The notes beneath the pieces were generated by a model. It was not told where the DNA came from. It did no database searches and saw only the letters and a list, made by a program, of their open reading frames with translations. From Dermatophagoides farinae (Eukaryota > Arthropoda > Arachnida > Sarcoptiformes > Pyroglyphidae), in NCBI RefSeq assembly GCF_024713945.1, contig NC_134678.1, forward strand, positions 620,001 through 684,000: a stretch of 64,000 bases of DNA. The letters run 5' to 3'. The position numbers were made by a program, and so were the translations under genes. Below, piece by piece: positions 23,284 through 35,984 of the stretch. The stretch's first letter is position 1. Every line of letters begins with the position of its first letter.

Positions 23284-24659
23284 ATGGTTGATGGTTTTCA
23301 AATTGGCAGTCTAACCGATCTGGTTGAACGTAAAGAAAGGACTATGAAAACTAAATTATCACCATTCATGAAAGCCAAAAAGATTGTGATGAAGAATAAG
23401 AAAAAATCCATGTTGATGAATAAGAATAAAAAATTTGTCGTCTTGAAAAATGAATCATCAATAATGAAGAATAAAAAGAAAGGCAAAAAACTTACGACAA
23501 CAATCGAACCAATAGAAGATGAAGAAGAAGCAGATGATTCTCTTGTTGTTGATCCAGAAATTGATGCTGCAGATAACAGCGACGATAATGATGATGATGA
23601 TGATGATGTTGAACAATCGAAAAATTCGTCGACAAATAAATCCGAACAAGATTCATCGGGAAAACAGTTGCGTACATTGTTCATCGGTAATCTTCCGGCT
23701 AATTTTCCAATGAAAGTATGTTGTAAATTGTTTGTATTTTCTGAAACTGTTGGTGATCAAATCGTTTGTTTTGTTTTTTTTTGATTTTTCCTTCATAGAA
23801 TCTGAAAAAAATCCTACAACAATATGGTAAAGTTATAAGCATTCGAATTCGTTGTGTAGCACCGGCCAAGATTACATTATCGAAAAAAGTAGCATATCTT
23901 TCGTAAGTGTTGATTATTTGTAATTAATTTTTTTTGCACTGAACAAAAAAAAAACTAATCCAACCATCATACCACCAAAGTAATCAGGTTAATCCAAATA
24001 AAAATACAGTGAATGCATATGTTGTATTTAAACAACCAGAAGCCGTAAAAAATGCATTGGAATTGTAAGTGATTATAATTGTTATGATTTGATGTTTTCA
24101 ATTCATTTTTGTTTTTTCTTGTTTGACTAGAAATGGAACAAAATTTGAAGAACATACCATTCAGGTTGATACATTGGAAAATGATCGCCATTATGATCAT
24201 TCAATGTCATTATTTTTGGGAAATTTATCATTCAAAACAAATGAAGATGAATTACGTGAATTTTTCATTGAATGTGGTGAAATCAAATCCGTACGTATTG
24301 TACGTGATCCAAAAACAGGAATGGGCAAAGGATTTGGTTATGTTAATTTCAAAACCAAAGATTCCGTTGTATTAGCAATGGAAAAAAATGGTCAAATGTT
24401 CAAGAATCGTGAAATTCGTATTAAACCATATAAATATAATGAAGAATCATCATCATCATCGTCAAAAACAAAAAAGGCAGATAAAATCAAAAATAAAGTG
24501 ACAAAAAAACAACATAAATCATCATCAGATGGTTTTCAAGGTGAATTGGCTATTAAAAAATCAAAAAAATTGATGAAAAAATCAATGAAAAATCGTTTAA
24601 ATGCATCAAAGATTAAAAAACAAAAGAAACAGATTGCACAGATTATGAATAAGAAATGA
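23284..24659 (+). CDS. RBM34: RNA-binding protein 34 (RBM34 / Nop12 family)
   Basis: Nucleolar two-RRM protein of large-subunit pre-rRNA processing (yeast Nop12). Exons 23284-23715, 23799-23902, 23981-24064 and 24131-24659 give 382 residues. The N-terminus is Lys-rich, then acidic (EDEEEADD, DDNDDDDDD). RRM1 (about 135-222) carries RNP2-like LFIGNLP and is spread over four exons; RRM2 (about 232-306) has LFLGNLSF and RNP1 KGFGYVNF. The tail is Lys/Ser-rich, as in RBM34. At exon 3 the acceptor CCAAAG (ending 23980) is chosen over CAG ending 23987, because only the former keeps the frame into NQVNPNKNTVNAYVVF. A CACGTG lies at 23218-23223, 61 bp before the ATG. Confidence 0.92.
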
Positions 24660-25006
24660 TGAATTGTTTTTTTTTCAAATTATTTAAAAAAAAAAAATTT
24701 TCATTATCAATAAAAATATCAGACAGACAAAAAAAATTTCTTTTTCGTGTGTAGATGAGATTACAATTTTTCATAATAAAATGATTGATGATCGATTGAT
24801 TGATTTATAGAGGAGAATATATCACATTTGAATATGTCAAATAATTGTTTTTTTTTTTTTGAATTCCCGGAATTTTTTTTTTCGCGGATCAAATATCACC
24901 GGTATGTGATGTGTGCGTGTTCGTGTGTATATATTCAAATTCATTGTTTATTGTCATTGATTGATTGAAATGACATGACCATGTTTTGGTCAGGATTTAT
25001 GACTTT
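24660..25006. other. Convergent 3' flanks of RBM34 and KLHDC2
   Basis: Stop-to-stop spacer of 347 bp. It contains AATAAA at about 24709 for RBM34 and A/T homopolymers, with TG-rich sequence at 24910-24930. No gene is seen. Confidence 0.6.
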
Positions 25007-27274
25007 TTACAAATTTTTCATTCGTTCATCATCATCATCATTATCATCTTGATCTGTATCATTGTTATTATTATTACTGTTATGATTTTTCTGTAATTTA
25101 ATAATTCGTAAACGATTGTGATTGGTGAGACAACGTTTGAAAACAATTTCCAATATATCGATTGGTAATATATGAAATAATTGTTCTGATAATTGTAAAT
25201 TTGTTGAAATAGTTGATAAACAAAGACGAAATAATGATTGTGGTTGAAATTTTATTGTAAACATATCTTTGGCAAATATATGCTATATATAAATTAATTG
25301 AAATTAATTGAGTGATTATTGGAAAAAAAAACAAAATACTTACATTATATTTAGGATTTCGATGATAAGAACTAATCAATTCTTTTGTTGCACCACCAAG
25401 TACTAATACTGAAAGGTAGAAAAAAAATTATTATGGATTCTAGGTGATGATCTTTAGGTTTACATACTTTCACCAAATGTTGATAATGTTGCTGAATGCC
25501 AAAAACGTGGTTTTTCAAATGGTAATACAATTTCACGCCATGTATATGAACGAGTATCGAAAATCCAACAATCTTTCAGTGGTTGATTATCATGTGAAAA
25601 ACCACCATATAGGACTAACATTTGATCAGATACCGGTGTAAGTGTATGCCATGAACGTCCACGTACATTATGTTCAATATTATTTGGTTGTATCTGCGTC
25701 CATTGCATTGTTGGCATATCTAACATGTACATATCATTCATACGTTCACGATTCATGCGGCCACCAAATAGAAAAATTTTATCACCAATTTTTGATGCTG
25801 CACATGCTGCACGTGCTGATGGTATTTGACCATAGTGTTGGGGCCATTCCCAACAATTCTTTTCAGGATCATAACAAACTAATTGATTATTCCAACCACG
25901 TACATAATGCCAATGTGATGATGTATCAAATATAAATTGAAAATTAAAATCTTCATTCCAAACACGTGGTACTGGACCATAACCACCGAATAAATAGAAT
26001 TTTTCATCATATTCCCAGCAAACATTTTTATCACAAGGTAATGGTTCTAATCTACCATTATCATTATTAGGTTTTATACGACACCATTTCAATGTACAAA
26101 GATTCAATCGATATAATGTATTTAGATTGCCTTCTTCAGAGAATCCACCAAACATATAAAGATGATCATTGATTATTGTTGCACATGCATTACTACGTTC
26201 TAATGGCATATCGTCTTTATCACCAGTTTCAGTGGAACAAATTTTTTTAATCCTAAAAACGAAAAAAAAATCAGATTCAAAAATCATCAAAAAAAAAAAT
26301 CACAGTACATACCATTTTTCTACAATTTGATCATAAATCCAAATCTCTTCGGATGGCCGATAAAAAGCCGTAGAGTTTTCCTAGATTTTATAAAAAAAAA
26401 TGATTAAATGAACAAAACAAAAAAAAATGAAAATTAATCGATTGATTTTTAGCTGTCAGCATTTGTAACTTTTGAACTCTTTTTTTTCTGGAAAACTTTT
26501 ACGATTTTAGACACAGAAAAAAAACTATTCATCAATGTGTTGAATTCATTCATTCGCTATTATCATTTGACAACAACCACTAACAATCATATCAATAACA
26601 TCAATCAGTCAGTGCTTGATAGTATCATTCATTGGAAAATAAAATAAAACTGGTTTCATGTTTCGAAATCATCATGTGGAACACAAAAATGATGATAATG
26701 ATGATAATCATATCGAAACAGACAAACACACACACATGACAACACGTGAGTGATCATCAATAAAAATGTCCTTCGACAACATGAATTGGAATAAAAAACA
26801 AATCGAAGACGAAAGTTTTCCAATATTTATTATTCTTGTTGATCATTGATCATTGATAATTGATAATTGATCATTGATAATTGATAATTGATAATATGAA
26901 CTGACATGGCATGGTATACACCAAGCTTGATCATATGTGTGTCATAAACACGTTGGATGGATAGGAAAATTTCAAATTTTTTTTTTTGACTGATTTATGT
27001 ATATAATATAAAAAAACATACAAAATGATTTTACCTTATAACCTTTGAATCCAGACAACATAATTACATGGCCATTATGTGATACTGTTATATGACCAAT
27101 ATTAATACCGGGATCTTCTTCAAATGGTTGTTCAATAATTTGTTGAAATTTCGTTGATACTGATGATGATAATAATTTTCCAATTGATGCGGTCAATGTT
27201 GAAGATGATGACGATGATGATGATGATGTTTCGTCAGCCATTATTGAACTATGTTTATCGATAGGTGTAGGCAT
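25007..27274 (-). CDS. KLHDC2: Kelch domain-containing protein 2 (KLHDC2), ubiquitin-ligase substrate receptor
   Basis: In vertebrates, KLHDC2 is a Cullin-2 receptor recognising C-terminal diglycine degrons. Exons 27036 or 27035-27274, 26313-26380, 25468-26252, 25344-25408 and 25007-25282 give 477 residues (phase requires the first exon to end at 27035). The Ser-rich N-terminus is followed by kelch repeats with the double-Gly pattern: ITVSHNGHVIMLSGFKG, CATIINDHLYMFGGFSE, KFYLFGGYG, DKIFLFGGRM, MLVLYGGFSH, ILVLGGATKE. Closest to KLHDC2 are HYVRGWNNQLV, RERMNDMYMLD, VRGRSWHTLTPVS and EKPRFWHSAT. The GRSWH and PSARAACA segments form the degron pocket in human KLHDC2. The C-terminal helices (SLFRLCLSTI...LFHILPIDILEIVFKR) fit the BC/Cul2-box region. 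An Asn/Asp-rich tail is added. Confidence 0.93.
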
Positions 27275-30200
27275 TGTTTTTTTTCGTTTTTAAAATTTTA
27301 TGAATTTTTTTCCTGAAGAATTTACTGGATGAATAATACGTCGTTGAAAAAAAATTGCACTTTTTTTCTGAAAAACTTCGTCGTTAACGAAAAAAAAATT
27401 CTCAAATGATTAACAAAGAATATTCTAGTGAAAGAGAAAACAACACATTTGGCGCAACATCAAATTCAGCGACGTATCACCATCATCATCATCAACATCA
27501 TTTCTTCGTTTTCGTTGTAGAGTAACGGTCGATTTTTTAGTTTTTTTTTCACAATTCAAATAAAAGGATCGATTACCTTGATGAAATGTTTCAAGAGAAA
27601 TAAAAATTCGGAAATCACTTTAAAATAAAGTAAACAAATTATTGCTGCTTCTGCTGCTGTTGTTGTTGCTGTTGTTGTAGTTTGCGAAGAGGACAAAAAA
27701 CTTTTCTTGGTGTGATGATGATCTATATGTTCACAAATCTTTATTTTATATTTCTATTTTTGCCTTTACAGATTCTCTCTCGTTCTCTTTAATCCATGGA
27801 AACGTTATAAAAAGTATTTTTTCTTCTTTTTCTTCTTCTTCTTCTTCTTCGTCTTCACAAGTACATGTCTTGTGGATTATAATCATAATCATCATCATCA
27901 ATAAACAGTCATTTTCCATTTCTGAGCATGTGGTGTTTTTTTTTTGATTTGGCAGCATCTTTTTTTGTTAGTAATCAACAGCAGCAGCAGCAACAACAAC
28001 AACAACATCATCATCTGACATCCCACACAATGATTGTTGTTGGTTTGATTTTTTTTTTTTTTTTTTTGATTGCATCCTCAAAAATCTCTTCAAGATGATG
28101 ATGATGATGATGATGATGAAATTCTTCATGACACATGCGCTTCAATAGAAAACAAAATTGATTTGAATTGAATAAATGAAATATAATAATGGAATGGGGA
28201 AACAAAACGAAAAAAAAGTTCGTTTTCATAAGATGAAAAAAAACATTTTTAGTTACTTGACACTGACGACAATGGTTTATTACTTACATTATAAATTTAT
28301 ATTATATTATGTTGGATATTTATTTTCAAGAATTTGACTGTAATTTGATTCATTGACCTCATAATAATCAGCATAAAGAATTCCTAAAGAATGGTGAATA
28401 TGACGACGAAAACGAATACATTATTTCCAGAATAATTGATGTTTTTTCCACTCAACAACGCCTACAGATGGCGTTATTCATTGAGTTGTTTTTTTTTTTG
28501 AACATTCGAAAATTGAAATTCCTGGAAAAAAATTGAACGAAAAAAAAACGAAGAATTAGTATTCAATTTTTTTCAATTTTGTTAATTAAAATTCAATTAT
28601 ACACAGAAAATCAACAGAAGAATATTAAACAATTCATCACAACAAACAATATGATGATTTCATTATTTCTGTTTCAGGATTAGTGCTCGTGTGTGTGTGT
28701 GTGTGGATTACGGATTTTCGACGTTGTCGTTTGTTGTTTTTCAATCAAAGAAAAAAACAAATGCAGAAAATTGAAAATCCATTCTGCTGGAGGATTATGA
28801 GTGAGAGAGAGAGAGAGAGAGATTGAATCAAAATTCAAAAAAAAACTTTTGAAAGATTTTTTTTTCATCGATTCTTAATCATCATGGAATCTTTTCATTT
28901 TCATACGAATTTAAAAAAAAGAGAGAAAAACAAAAAAAATTTTTTTTCCCACGATAAACACCATGCTGGTGCTTTACAATTCATCGATTATCATTTTGGT
29001 TTTTGTTGTTGTTGTTGTTGTTGTTGATGATTGTTGATGATGATGATGACCGTAAAAAAATTTCATGCATCAATTCATCCATGATTGGTTTACGGTTAAA
29101 TTTTTTCTCTTTCTTTTATCGGTTTGTTCCACACACACACACACATCATTTGACACAGTGACAATTATACTCTCTTACCAATGCTTAATCGGGTATTCAT
29201 TGTTTGTGCGTGTGTGTGTGTGTGTATGTTTCAATAAATGAATGGATCAAATGACGCACAAAATAATCGATACTAGCTAGCACTCATTGAAATTGATACA
29301 TGGTTAGTTTAATTTTGATTGTATAATGGTTTTGTTTGGCGATTAGATTGATTTCAATATGTTTTTGTTGGTCTGTGGTGTGTGTGTGTGTGTGTGTGAA
29401 AATGTCACAATAAAAATGATTTTGATTTCGGATATCCTCGATGGAGAGGCAGAAAGAGAGAAAGAAATCAATATTGATGAGATCGATTGATTCGTTCATT
29501 CGAACGAAAAAAAATGATAATGACTGTGCATGTTGACATTCGAAATTCGAATTTTTTTTTTGTTTTGTTTTCTTTTGGCTGTTCAAAAATGTCGTATCAT
29601 TTCAAATGAAGAAAAAAAAACTCAGCAAAACATGAAAAAATTGTACCGAAATCCTACCATTTTCTTTTCATCATATCATATAATGAAAACCACGGCAATT
29701 GAACACTGGATTGACAATGACGTGTGTATATGACAATTGGTTGTGGTTACGCTGGTGGTGGTGGTGATAGAATGTGTCTGTTTTATTTTCTCTTTCTCGG
29801 TTAATCGATCTATCGATCGAATGAATGAATGAATGAGACCCATATCCATCCATTGTGTAATTGTATGCAGCAACATACACGAGACAACAAAAAAAAACCA
29901 TTTCACTACTACTAATTGATTATTACAGCATCAACGAATAATCGACGATTATTGCTGCTGCTGCTGCTGATAATGGTGGTGTGATTATGTTAGTAAATAG
30001 ACGCGCGTGTACACTTTTTATTCAAATTTATTCAATTCAGTGATTTTCAAAAAATTTTTTTTTTTTACACTAAATAAGTACTGATGATGATGATAATGAT
30101 GATTATGACAAATTGAAACATTTTTTTGTCGTTGCTGCTGTTGTCTTTTCCTATTATTTAACCATCACTTCAATTTAAAAGAAACGCAACAATGCAACGT

Positions 30201-30481
30201 GTGACCATTGACAATAACGTGCTAAACGCGTGTCATTATCGATTGAGAATAATATAATAAAAATGTTACAAAGAGAAGGAAATTTTTCCATAAATAAATT
30301 CACCACAAGAGAAAGTTTTCGATGGCAAACAAATGAAAAAAAAATGTAATTAATAATTCGAAATGAAAAAAAAAAATTCTACAATTGATTAACCAACAGC
30401 GAATATAATGGAATGTCCAAACGTTATGAATGTGAAATTTTTTTTTTCTGAAATCCACCAATTTCCAATTGTCAATAATCG
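27275..30481. other. Intergenic between KLHDC2 and the tetraspanin-like gene
   Basis: 3.2 kb of simple sequence: CTG/TTG runs near 27640-27680 and 27980-28010, (GAT)n at 28098-28120, (TG)n at 28690, 29215, 29375 and (GTT)n at 29005. No domain-bearing frame on either strand. One imperfect hairpin with a CAGATGGCG core lies at 28451-28485. Confidence 0.6.
28451..28485. promoter_or_regulatory. Imperfect inverted repeat enclosing an AGATGGCG core
   Basis: CTCAACAACGCC and GGCGTTATTCATTGAG form two arms (AACGCC/GGCGTT and CTCAA/TTGAG) around TACAGAT. The sequence CCTACAGATGGCGT (28461-28474) resembles the CTCF core and YY1/Pho-type AGATGGCG. The function is inferred only from the motif. Confidence 0.3.
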
Positions 30482-31543
30482 ATGAATCTAATCAATGAAT
30501 TATTGTCAATAATACGAAATTGTTTTCTATTAATTTGTGGCCTATTAATCATCAGTGGTGCTACGTTGGAATTGATTTTTGCACCAATGTTATTGGGCAA
30601 ATATTATTTACCATCCATTATTCATCATATACAACAACAACAACAACAACATCAACAGTCATGTTTGATAATATTTTTCTATACAATATTGATGACAATT
30701 CAATTGTTCAATATGATTGCATCTATACTATTGTTTTATCATATATTCATTACAAATTATCATGATAAATGGTTAGCATATGATTCATTAATGTTAATAT
30801 CGATCACAATGTCATTGGCATTGATTTTATATCAAAAACAAATGGATTGGAATTTTTATCAAGAAATTGTTAAAAAAGATTTCTATATTCAAATCAATCG
30901 TATTGGTGATTATGTTTGTCAACGTAGTAGTAGTAGTAATAGTGGTAATGATTTAAGAAATTATCGATCCACAACAACAACAACAAATCAACAACAACAA
31001 TGTCAACATTCAGATGTTTATTATTGGCATCAAATGAATCGTTGTTGTGGTTGGCAATCACCATCAGATTTACTTGGTTTAATTAAGAATACGAAAAAAA
31101 TTTCAAATAAAAATATCAGTAATGATGACAATAGTATCGATGATCATCGATTACCAGAATTTTGTTGTGAATCAATAATAAGTCGTAATGGTGGCGGCGG
31201 CGGCGGTTTTCGTAATCTAAATCGACATAATATTCCATTCTGGATGAAACGAAATCAGAATCAGAATCAGAATAAAAATTATTGCCATTTACAATCACCA
31301 TTCATTTTTAATCGTACCTGTAATGATGATAATCAACAAAATCACCACCAACAACAGAAACATCAGAATTATCGTTATACAGCACAATCATTCATGTCAT
31401 TACGTAATCTATCATTGATTAATCATCCAATCGATTTGATTTATATTTTATTGAAATTATTTGGCACATTGGTTTATACATATTGTAAACAACATTTATT
31501 ACCACAGATTGAAGGACCATATTCATTTTATTTGGTTCCATAA
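30482..31543 (+). CDS. Divergent tetraspanin-like membrane protein
   Basis: Single exon, 353 residues. Four hydrophobic segments are visible at about 9-40, 58-82, 95-113 and 316-334, the tetraspanin layout. The large loop (about 125-310) contains the hallmark CCG motif (MNRCCGWQSPSD), a PEFCCE motif typical of the second loop disulfide, and further Cys residues (NYCHLQ, NRTCNDD). It is far longer than usual owing to Ser/Asn/Gln/Gly insertions from CAA, AGT and GGC repeats. Tetraspanins organise membrane microdomains with integrins and other partners; nothing shows a specific partner here. Intronless structure is unusual for tetraspanins, so a retrocopy origin is possible. The last hydrophobic segment is polar in part, so a peripherin/uroplakin-like or degenerate member cannot be excluded. 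Confidence 0.7.
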   Translation: MNLINELLSIIRNCFLLICGLLIISGATLELIFAPMLLGKYYLPSIIHHIQQQQQQHQQSCLIIFFYTILMTIQLFNMIASILLFYHIFITNYHDKWLAYDSLMLISITMSLALILYQKQMDWNFYQEIVKKDFYIQINRIGDYVCQRSSSSNSGNDLRNYRSTTTTTNQQQQCQHSDVYYWHQMNRCCGWQSPSDLLGLIKNTKKISNKNISNDDNSIDDHRLPEFCCESIISRNGGGGGGFRNLNRHNIPFWMKRNQNQNQNKNYCHLQSPFIFNRTCNDDNQQNHHQQQKHQNYRYTAQSFMSLRNLSLINHPIDLIYILLKLFGTLVYTYCKQHLLPQIEGPYSFYLVP

Positions 31544-33253
31544 TGTAGAAAATTTTTCTGGAAAGAAAATCAATCAATTTTTTTTTTGTTATTCTCTGGT
31601 GATGGTTATATTATAATATATCCAATCACAACAATAAATAATTTGTGTGTGTTTGGGCTGAAACTTTTGTCTTTTGTGGGCGGTTTCATTTGCATATAAC
31701 GCATGCTTATTGGTTTGTTTTTAGTTTATAGGTTGTGATGATACTTGGAACCGCACAGTAGTAGTAGTACCAAATTCGATCCATTTTATTCATCATTATA
31801 TGGAACAAATACACACATGCACACACACACACTGATTTCTGGAACAAATGACTGTTGTCAATTTCAGGCTTCTTTCTTGGTAGTGTATTTTGAAGAAAAA
31901 AAAATAATAACGATGACTGTCAAAACCAGATTCTGGAACTACTACTGAAACATGGAAAACAAGAAAAAGAGATGCAGAAGAAGAAGGAAAAAAAATTAAA
32001 AGTCGTCAAATACAGATGACAAAAAAAAATTCAGAGAGGAAAATGGAATTTTTTTTTTTTTGGAACTAAAAAAAGCTCCACCCACTACAGCTCAATTTCA
32101 TCATATCAAAGAATCCTGTGTGTGTGTGTGTATAAAATGAATTGAGGCGTGATTTGAATTCTGATTTTTTTTTTCAATTTAGATTTTGTTATTATTTTTT
32201 TCTTGGCTAGTACCATGGATTCTAGCATCACATCATGAGAATCATCATTATCGATTGAATTGAGTGAAAAAAAAAAGAAATCTGTTTGGGACAGATTAAT
32301 ATGATGATCATTGGTTGATATTAAACAAAGTTTTTTTTTCTGGAAAACAATTCTATTTGATGATTTGAATTGAGTTGACACAGACACACACACACACACA
32401 CACATACGAACACACTGTATTCGACAGTTTTGTTTCATCATCACCATCACCATCAGCATTTTATTGTCAAAAAATGATTCAATCTGATTTGATTGAACAA
32501 CAACGACAATTTGTGAATATCTAATTAGTGAATGAACAAATGAAATTCATCATCAAACAACAACGATTCGTCAAATTTTTTCTACTGATCAATCAATCAA
32601 TCAAAATGGAAAATATTTCGTTAGAGTCTGTATTCGACAATTAACTTATTAAAATCAAGTTTTGTTTTCAATATTGTTCAAGCATATTTTTATGTCATAT
32701 CATTATCATCATCATCATTTTTTCTGGTTGTATGTGTATGTCTGATCCAGGAACAAAACAACCAAAAAAAAAAAAAAAATTTTGTTGTCATCTGGTAGCA
32801 GAGATATCATTCATTTTTTTTTGAATTTGTTTTGTTCTTGACAAAGCATACAAGTGTCCAATACACACACTGAAGACAGAATTCGACAAACGACAAATTC
32901 ATTCAAATCTGATCTGGTAAATGAAAAAAAAAGAAAAAGAAAAAGCAAAATCCAATCAAATTCATTCACATCTCAAGTGTTTATGTGTGTGTGTGTATGT
33001 ATGGATCTGGCATCTTCAATTCTGGTGAAGCTGTTCGATGATTCAAGAATATTAATAATTTCATTGAGTGTGTGTGTGTGTATGTGCCCTAAAGGGGAAC
33101 AGTGGAAAAAAAATATTTTGAATTTCTGGTAGTAGTAGTTTTTGTACACAATAGTAGTAGCAACAGATTTATTGATTTTTTGTTTTTTTTTTTGTTTTGT
33201 TTTGGAACACAGTGAAAAAGTGACACCATCGTCATCATCATCATCATATAAGA
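31544..33253. other. Intergenic upstream of the bHLH gene
   Basis: A/T-rich with (CA)n at 31810 and 32385-32405, (TG)n at 32115, 32985 and 33068, and GAT/CAT triplets. It probably holds the promoter and 5' UTR of the bHLH gene. Open frames are repeat translations without domains. Confidence 0.55.
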
Positions 33254-35462
33254 ATGTCATATACAGAATCAAAACATCATCATCATCTTCATCATTCATT
33301 TGGAGCGTCAAGAATATCACCACCATCACCAACAACAACAACAACACCACCAGAACAAACCATACAATCATCATCATCTGGATATGTCATTGGTAGTTGT
33401 GGTGGTAGTAGTCGACCTATATCATCATCATCATCAACAACGACAACAACAACAACAACAATAACTGTTCCACCAATCCATTTTAATCAACAACAACAGA
33501 ATTCCAATATTCAACCAATAACAACAACAATATTTGAATCATCATCATCATCATATTCAACAAATAATAATCATCATCATCATCAGAATATTGAACAGAA
33601 TTCAATGGCTATTGATCAGCATACACAACATACAAATTTACATTATCCACATCCACATCCACATACACAGCATCATTTATTTGATTCATATCATCATCAT
33701 CATCATAATGAACAACAACAACAACAACAACAACTAAATCAAAATCAATTTCATTATAATCAAACATCAACATCATCGCCATATTATAATCATCAATTGA
33801 TTGATTATTCTTATCCAACATATTCAGAATCATCATCATCATCATCATGTTGTATTTTACCATATCATCATCAATATCCATCATCCACTACTAGTCAATA
33901 TCATCATCGTAATACATTTTTAGAGACAACAGATCATCATCATCATTCGAATTATTTTGATACACCAACACCAGTATCGAATTTAATTTTTGAACATCAG
34001 CAACAATTTGGACATCACCATTATCATCATCAACAACAACAACAACAACAATCGCAGGATAGATCCTATTTGGTCAGATCGAATAATAAAACCATTGAAC
34101 AAATTTTATTATCATCAATGAATAATATTACCACTACAACTGCTGCTAATGTTGTTGTTGCTCCTTCGGCTGTATTATCATCATCATCACCACCATCATC
34201 ATCATCATCATCATCACCATCTTCATCGACAACAACAACAACAACAACAATGTCACCATCAATATCCGGTGAGAATGAAATAATGATGATGGAAAATAAA
34301 ACAAAAACAACAACAACAACAAATAATCGTGGTAAACGTAATAAATCCGGTAAATTAGATCATCATAATGATGATGATGATATGAATATGAATAATGAAG
34401 GTAAAGATTATGATTTTCAAAGAAATTTTTTTTTGTTTCCGGAAAATTTCTCAAAAAAAAAAATTTTTTTTTCGTTTTCTCAAAAAGAAAAAATTCCTGA
34501 TCAATCAACAACAGCAACAACAACAACAAAATCACCGAAACCATCGTCGATAAAACGATTAAAATTATCGATTATTGATCAATCAGATTTATTGGCCACT
34601 GAAGAAACATCAACAATAATGACAACAGCAGTGAATGAAGATGAAATTGGTATAAGTGGTGGTGGTGGAGGTGGCGGTGTTTCAAGTGGCGATGATTGTT
34701 GTTCCAATAAAAGCACAAATCAATTACAAGATCCAAATTCAATGATTAATACGCAGAATTGTATGTAAATTTAAATTAACCAAAAAAAAAAATGTGCATA
34801 ATGATAATAATTTTTAAACATCATCAAATTCATATATAATACATAGCAAGTGTACGTGAACGTAAACGAATGTTGAGCATAAATTCGGCATTCGAAGAGC
34901 TACGATTACATGTGCCAACATTTCCATTTGAAAAACGTCTTTCGAAAATTGATACATTACGTTTAGCTATTGCATATATTGCATTATTAAAAGAGATACT
35001 TGTATCAGAATTGGATCCAATTACCTATATTGAAAAATGTTTACGTGGTGAATTAAAAGGTGAACATACCGCTGATTGGAATACTAGTGGTAAGTGATTT
35101 GATCATTTTTATCAATTGATTTTTTAATCAATCAATCAATCATATGTTATATAGATTTAACAGCCAGACTTTCATGGATTAATTGGGAAAATCTTGGAAT
35201 TAATATTCAACAACGTAATCCGATGGGTGCATTTTCACCATTCGTACGTACACCGCATTCAATTACATCGATTCCATCGTCATCAACATCAACATCGAAT
35301 CATCAATCGATGACAATGATAATGATGAATCAATCAAATGAATTGGGAATTGTTCCATCATCACCATCATCAACAACAGCAACAACATTGACCCCTGTTG
35401 ATGATTATTATACAACCAGCGGTGCAATCTATGCAAACCATCATCATCATCATCATCGTTGA
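33254..35462 (+). CDS. bHLH transcription factor of the 48-related (Fer2/PTF1A-like) group
   Basis: Exons 33254-34760, 34847-35089 and 35155-35462 give 685 residues. About 500 N-terminal residues are low-complexity His/Ser/Thr/Gln/Asn with no fold. The bHLH lies at about 503-555: basic [19 protein letters not shown], loop VPTFPFEKR, helix 2 [20 protein letters not shown]. The [18 protein letters not shown] block is diagnostic of the p48/PTF1A-Fer group. After it come [22 protein letters not shown] and, across the exon 2/3 junction, [15 protein letters not shown], a post-bHLH tail I associate with arthropod Fer2-type factors. Such proteins bind E-boxes as heterodimers with Daughterless/E proteins and specify neurons in flies. 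The splice into exon 2 (TT then GTATGT) gives QNSSVRERKR, replacing the usual AANVRERKR. The exact start in the low-complexity exon is uncertain. Confidence 0.85.
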
Positions 35463-35984
35463 TTAAACACACAAACACACATGAACACAATTTACAAAAT
35501 TCAAATTCAAAAAAAAAAAAAAAATTTTTTCTTCAATTGTATCGATCACACGATGTTTGATAATCATTAGATTGTTATAAATTTAGTTTGACACGTGTTC
35601 AAAAAGTGTGTTGTCGTTGTTGTTATTGTAACAAAAAAAAAAAAAAAAAATTCATCATCAACCACATACACAGATAAATTTTGTTTTTTTTCAAACACGT
35701 GACATATGGAAAATCTTTATACCAGAAAACAAAACAAAACAAAACAAAATTTCTCTCACAACAACAACCAAAAAAATGTAAATGTAAATGATATTTATTG
35801 AGCATACGGATGTCATATTCAAATATCTTGTAATAATTAACACGATAATCAACAACACATATCCGAAAACGACAACAAAAATAGTTTTTTTTAATTTAAT
35901 AAAAATAATCTTTCAATCAGTGTTTGTTTGTATATTTATTATGTGATGATGATTTCATGTACCAGAAAGAGATTAGATTTTGTT
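35463..35984. other. Convergent 3' flanks of the bHLH and kinase genes
   Basis: 522 bp, A/T-rich, with AATAAAAATAA near 35898 usable as a + strand polyadenylation signal and TTTATT-type sequence for the minus-strand gene. No gene is seen. Confidence 0.6.

Noticed and set aside
23298-23684. 128-codon minus-strand frame opposite RBM34 exon 1
   Set aside because: Mirror image of the Lys/Asp-rich coding exon; Ser/Phe-rich artefact.
23981-23990. RBM34 exon 3 starting after the CAG at 23987
   Set aside because: That join breaks the frame; the AAG ending at 23980 keeps the RRM sequence in frame.
33609-34544. Minus-strand frames opposite the bHLH exon 1
   Set aside because: Met/Asp/Val strings that are the complement of CAT and CAA repeats.
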